From Burhinus oedicnemus (Eukaryota > Chordata > Aves > Charadriiformes > Burhinidae): a stretch of 64,000 nt of DNA. Below are positions 60,948 to 64,000 of this stretch, piece after piece. Every line of letters starts with the position of its first letter. The first letter of the stretch is position 1. The notes below the pieces were generated by a model that saw only the letters and a list, made by a program, of their open reading frames with translations, did no database searches and was not told where the DNA came from. Made by a program: the position numbers and the translations under genes. The stretch covers positions 692,217 to 756,216 of the forward strand of contig VFFE01007486.1 in the NCBI GenBank assembly GCA_008921705.1, written 5' to 3'.

Positions 60948-60967
60948 NNNNNNNNNNNNNNNNNNNN
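60948..60967. other. Assembly gap (20 N)
   Basis: Exactly twenty unknown bases; the true size of the missing piece is not given. Neither flank is an obvious repeat end. Confidence 0.99.
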
Positions 60968-62201
60968 AGCTGCTTAGATTACCACTCCAATCCTCTCATG
61001 AATTTTTAAAGGTAGGGATTTTCCGAGAACCAACATCAAATAAAGGATCAAATGCCTTCTATTACAGAATACAAATGTGTTGTTCAAAATCCCTAGAAAT
61101 TACAGTCTTTGAGAACCATCTGGACCCACATGTTATGCAGAAGAGGAGAAACACAAAGAAAGTACTGATTAATTTTAATGTGGGGTGAAAAGACTTGTAA
61201 TTAAATGCAGTTTTATTAACTTACTCTTGTTCATAGCTCAAACCTTCAAGAGTGGTATCACAGCCGAGACTTCTCAAAAATAGGTATTTTTCCTTATTTT
61301 GAAAGCTTATTGGATATATTGGTAACAAGAGTAAGCTTGTAGACATGGACATCCCTTCTCAGCAATACACTGTATTAGTTTAGTAATTATTTCCATTAAT
61401 GATTTGCAGGTTTTTATCTTTATATACACATGTATATGTAACTCCTGTTTATGGCAATTTAAACAAATTTGCCTTTTATCATGAAAAGCAGAGTGAGAGC
61501 TTTTTATTAGCATTCATTCAATACACTTTCACCTGTAAATTAAGAGCTTTATTTTTTCTCTTGGTTGCTAGTAAATGAAAACTGCTTGTTTATCTGAATT
61601 GAATTGATGACACAGAGATCTACATTTTCAGAGACACCCAGTGATTGTTTTTACTATGAGTACAGAACACTGAAAAGGGACAAGTTCTCTTAAAATGTTA
61701 TCTGCCACTCTTCTGTTGCCTTTCAAGGGTCATAAATTGTTCATACACTTCTCCGATCATTTGGACAGAAGATATAAATGAGAGACAGTTTTAGCTGAAT
61801 GAATATAGAATTCAATCAGAATAAAGAGATAGCATGTGACCATATCATTAAGTAGTGCATAGACTTCGTACTGCTCTCTGCAAAGCAATTATTTTCTCCT
61901 AGGATTACTTGCAAGCCAATAAGAGGGCTACATTTGCTTTCAGTGTGGTATTTTCATTGTGTATAGAAACACACTAATTAGACGATTCTTTTTCTGATGC
62001 TTAGTCTAAAATGCAGAAAGCAAATGGCATATGCACAGATTTCCTATTTCAGATATAAGGAAAAACAGATGAAAATCCATGAGAATAAAAAAAAGAAAAA
62101 AAAAGAACAGTAATCTGGAAAAATAAGAAAATCTAAAAATATCAACAATCAAAGTATTAGTACCAGAATTTCCTATGATGAAGCTGTAGGAAAGAAATAA
62201 A

Positions 62202-62395
62202 ATTCATAGAATCATAGAATCATTCAGGTTGGAAGGGACCTTAAAGGTCATCCAGTTCCAACCCCCCTTCCACTAGACCGTGTTACTCAAAGCTCCGTCC
62301 AGCCTGGCCTTGAACACTTCCAAGGGTCCAACTTCTCTGGGCAATCTGTTCCAGTGTCTCACCACCCTGACAGTAAAGAATTTCTTCCTTATATC
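62202..62395 (-). mobile_element. CR1 LINE 3' end (inverted partner)
   Basis: Begins with the reverse-complement octamer tail (ATTCATAGAATCATAGAAT), then GGTTGGAAGGGACCTTAAAG, GTCATCCAGTTCCAACCCCC, CCTGGCCTTGAACACTTCC, and stops at TTCTTCCTTATATCTA. About 15-20 bp of the usual CATGGGCAGGGACACC block is missing. It is 5'-truncated about 45 bp before the plus-strand CR1 begins. Confidence 0.93.
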
Positions 62396-62440
62396 TATTT
62401 ATCTTATATCTTGTGTTTGAGAAGTTGTAGCAGTCTAGTG

Positions 62441-63823
62441 AAGTTCCTGCTGACTGGAAAAAGGTTTAAAAAGGTTAAAAAGGAAGACCCAGGGAACTAT
62501 AGGCCAGTCAGTCTCACCTCTGTGCCTGCCAAGATCAAGGAGCAGGTCCTCCTGGGAACCATGCTAAGGCACATGGAAAATAAGGAGGTGATCAGTGACA
62601 GCCAACACGGCTTCACTAAGGGCAAATCATGCCTGACAAATTTGGTGGTCTTCTATGATGGCGTTAAGGCATTGCTGGATAAGGGAAGAGCAACTGACAT
62701 CATTTACCTGGTCTTGTGCAAAGTATTTGACACTGTCCCACATGACATCCTTGTCTCTCAATTGGAGAGACATGGATTTGACAGATGGATAAGGAACTGG
62801 CTGGACGGTCGCACTCAAAGAGTTGCAAACAACGGCTTGATGTACAAGTGGTGACCAGTGGTGAGTGGCATTTCTCAGGGATTGGTACTGGGACCAGTGC
62901 TGTTTAACATCTTTGTTGGCAGCACAGACAGTGACATTGAATGCACCCTCAGCAAGTTTACCGACGACACCAGGCTGTGTAGTGCACTTGACATGCTGGA
63001 GGGAAGGGATGCCATCCAGAGGGACCTGGACAGACTTTAGAGGTGGGCCCACGCCGACCTCATGGGGTTCAACAATGCCAAGTGCAAGGTGCTGCATGTG
63101 GGTCAGCACAGATACAGCCTGGGCAGAGGATGGATTGAGAGCAGCCCTGAGGAGAAGGACTTGGGGGTACTAGTGGATGAAAAGCTGGACATGAGCCAGC
63201 AATGTGCACTTGTTGCCCAGAAAACCAACCACATCCTGGGCTGCATCAAAAGAAGCATGGCCAGCAGGTCGAGGGAGGTGATTCTCCCTCTCATGAGACC
63301 CCACCTGGCGTACTGTGTCCAGCTGGGGGGCCCCCAACACAAGAAGGACATGGATGTGTTAGAGCGACCCCAGAGGAGGGCCATGAAGATGATCAGAGGG
63401 CTGGAACACCTCTGCTATGAGGACAGGCTGAAAGAGTTGGGGTTGTTCAGCCTGGAGAAGAGAAGACTCTGGGGAGACCTTATTATGGCCTTCCAGTACT
63501 TAAAGGGGGCCTCCAGGAAAGATGAGGAGGGACTCTTTATCAGGGAATGTAGTGATAGGATGAGGGGTAATGGTTTTAAACTGAAAGAAGGTAGATTTAG
63601 GTTAGATATTAGGAAGAAATTCTTTACTCTGAGGGTGGTGAGGTGCTGGAACAGGTTGCCCAAGGAAGTTTTGGAGGCCCCATCCCTGGAAGTGTTCAAG
63701 GCCAGGTTGGATGGGGCTTTGAGTAACGTGGTCTAGTGGGAGGTGTCCCTGCCCATGGCAGGGGGGTTGGACCTAGATGATCTTTAAGGTCCCTTCCAAC
63801 CAAACCATTCTATGATTCTATGA
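62441..63823 (+). mobile_element. CR1 LINE, 3' half with RT
   Basis: Starts 5'-truncated within the reverse transcriptase region and runs to the tail CCATTCTATGATTCTATGA at 63823. It belongs to a CR1 subfamily different from the 27-30 kb copy (for example GTGGTGAGGTGCTGGAACAG against TTATCAAGCATTGGAACAGG). Of all copies here its reading frame is the least damaged. Confidence 0.95.
62465..63736 (+). pseudogene. CR1 ORF2 C-terminal half, two nonsense codons
   Basis: A single frame covers about 420 codons, broken only by TGA at 62852-62854 and TAG at 63038-63040. Reverse transcriptase blocks in order: [35 protein letters not shown] (motif A, with the catalytic Asp replaced by Val), [12 protein letters not shown], and KFTDDTRL (motif C, Asp-Asp kept). 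The C-terminal region ends at LDGALSNVV with TAG at about 63734. A short piece between FDRW and IRNW is missing relative to the usual CR1. It once encoded the LINE reverse transcriptase; it cannot now. Confidence 0.92.
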
Positions 63824-64000
63824 AGACTCCACAAGCTCTTCAGGCAAACTGCCCCTGTACTTCGTTGTCCTTTACCACTAGATATTTATATTTTTTAATA
63901 TCTCCCCTAAATTGTTGTTGCTGTAATGAAGTCCGTTACTCACAGTCCTATCCACCCATGCATGAGTAATGGATTTTTTTCTTTATCACTGTACCAATCT
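63824..64000. other. Nothing recognised
   Basis: Short AT-rich tail after the CR1 3' end. Confidence 0.5.

Larger units (their letters stand above)
58640..62200. other. AT-rich DNA, microsatellite and gap, no gene established
   Basis: Tiny exon-like pieces with good acceptors occur on the minus strand at 58957-58973 (17 nt) and 59869-59882 (14 nt, acceptor TTGCTTTTGTTTTCAG); their lengths make them unreliable. A donor-like site (GCTCAG|GTAGGTT) at 60931 abuts the assembly gap, so anything upstream of it is lost in the Ns. Confidence 0.4.

Noticed and set aside
1..64000. CRISPR arrays, bacterial operons, rRNA or tRNA genes
   Set aside because: No spaced direct repeats of CRISPR type, no operon-like coding density, and no cloverleaf or rRNA sequence seen by eye on either strand.

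Overview
The window looks like avian nuclear DNA. It is AT-rich, intron-like or intergenic sequence with no dense coding. At least seven CR1 (chicken-repeat 1) LINE copies are present, several ending in the CR1-type ATTCTATGATTCTATGA tail, along with solo or degenerate LTRs of a type I associate with bird endogenous retroviruses. The organism call rests on these repeats only.

Layout. 1-3.2 kb: a candidate last coding exon with a poly(A) signal (minus strand), then a satellite of about 170-177 bp period carrying TTAGGG repeats, split by a 1,093-bp solo LTR flanked by TAGGG on both sides. 3.2-17.1 kb: mostly unrecognised AT-rich DNA with one strong exon-like segment (10739-10856, minus) and one CR1 3' end. 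17.1-21.6 kb: a CR1 copy, a 34-nt exon candidate, two degenerate LTR-like blocks (one with a nested CR1) and a true CpG island at 20.2-20.65 kb holding a candidate minus-strand ATG exon. 21.6-26.7 kb: nothing recognised. 26.75-30.12 kb: the longest CR1, covering almost the whole ORF2 (endonuclease and reverse transcriptase) but badly frameshifted. 30.1-62.2 kb: AT-rich DNA with microsatellites, an ancient LINE recognisable by its reverse-transcriptase motif, a MIR-type SINE relic, an old CR1 end, a 20-N assembly gap and a string of short minus-strand exon candidates. 62.2-63.8 kb: two CR1 copies back to back, the second with its frame almost intact.

Genes. No gene can be named with confidence. 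The best hypothesis is a minus-strand gene starting in the CpG island near 20.4 kb and ending at 1370, with splice phases that agree from ATG exon to 19131-19164 to the terminal exon. A second set of phase-compatible exon candidates lies at 30.58-32.16 kb and more loosely up to 58.6 kb. Splice-site look-alikes are common in vertebrate introns, so all these exons are hypotheses for RNA-seq or protein-homology testing. Most of the window's information is in its transposon stratigraphy and in the LTR-interrupted telomere-motif satellite.
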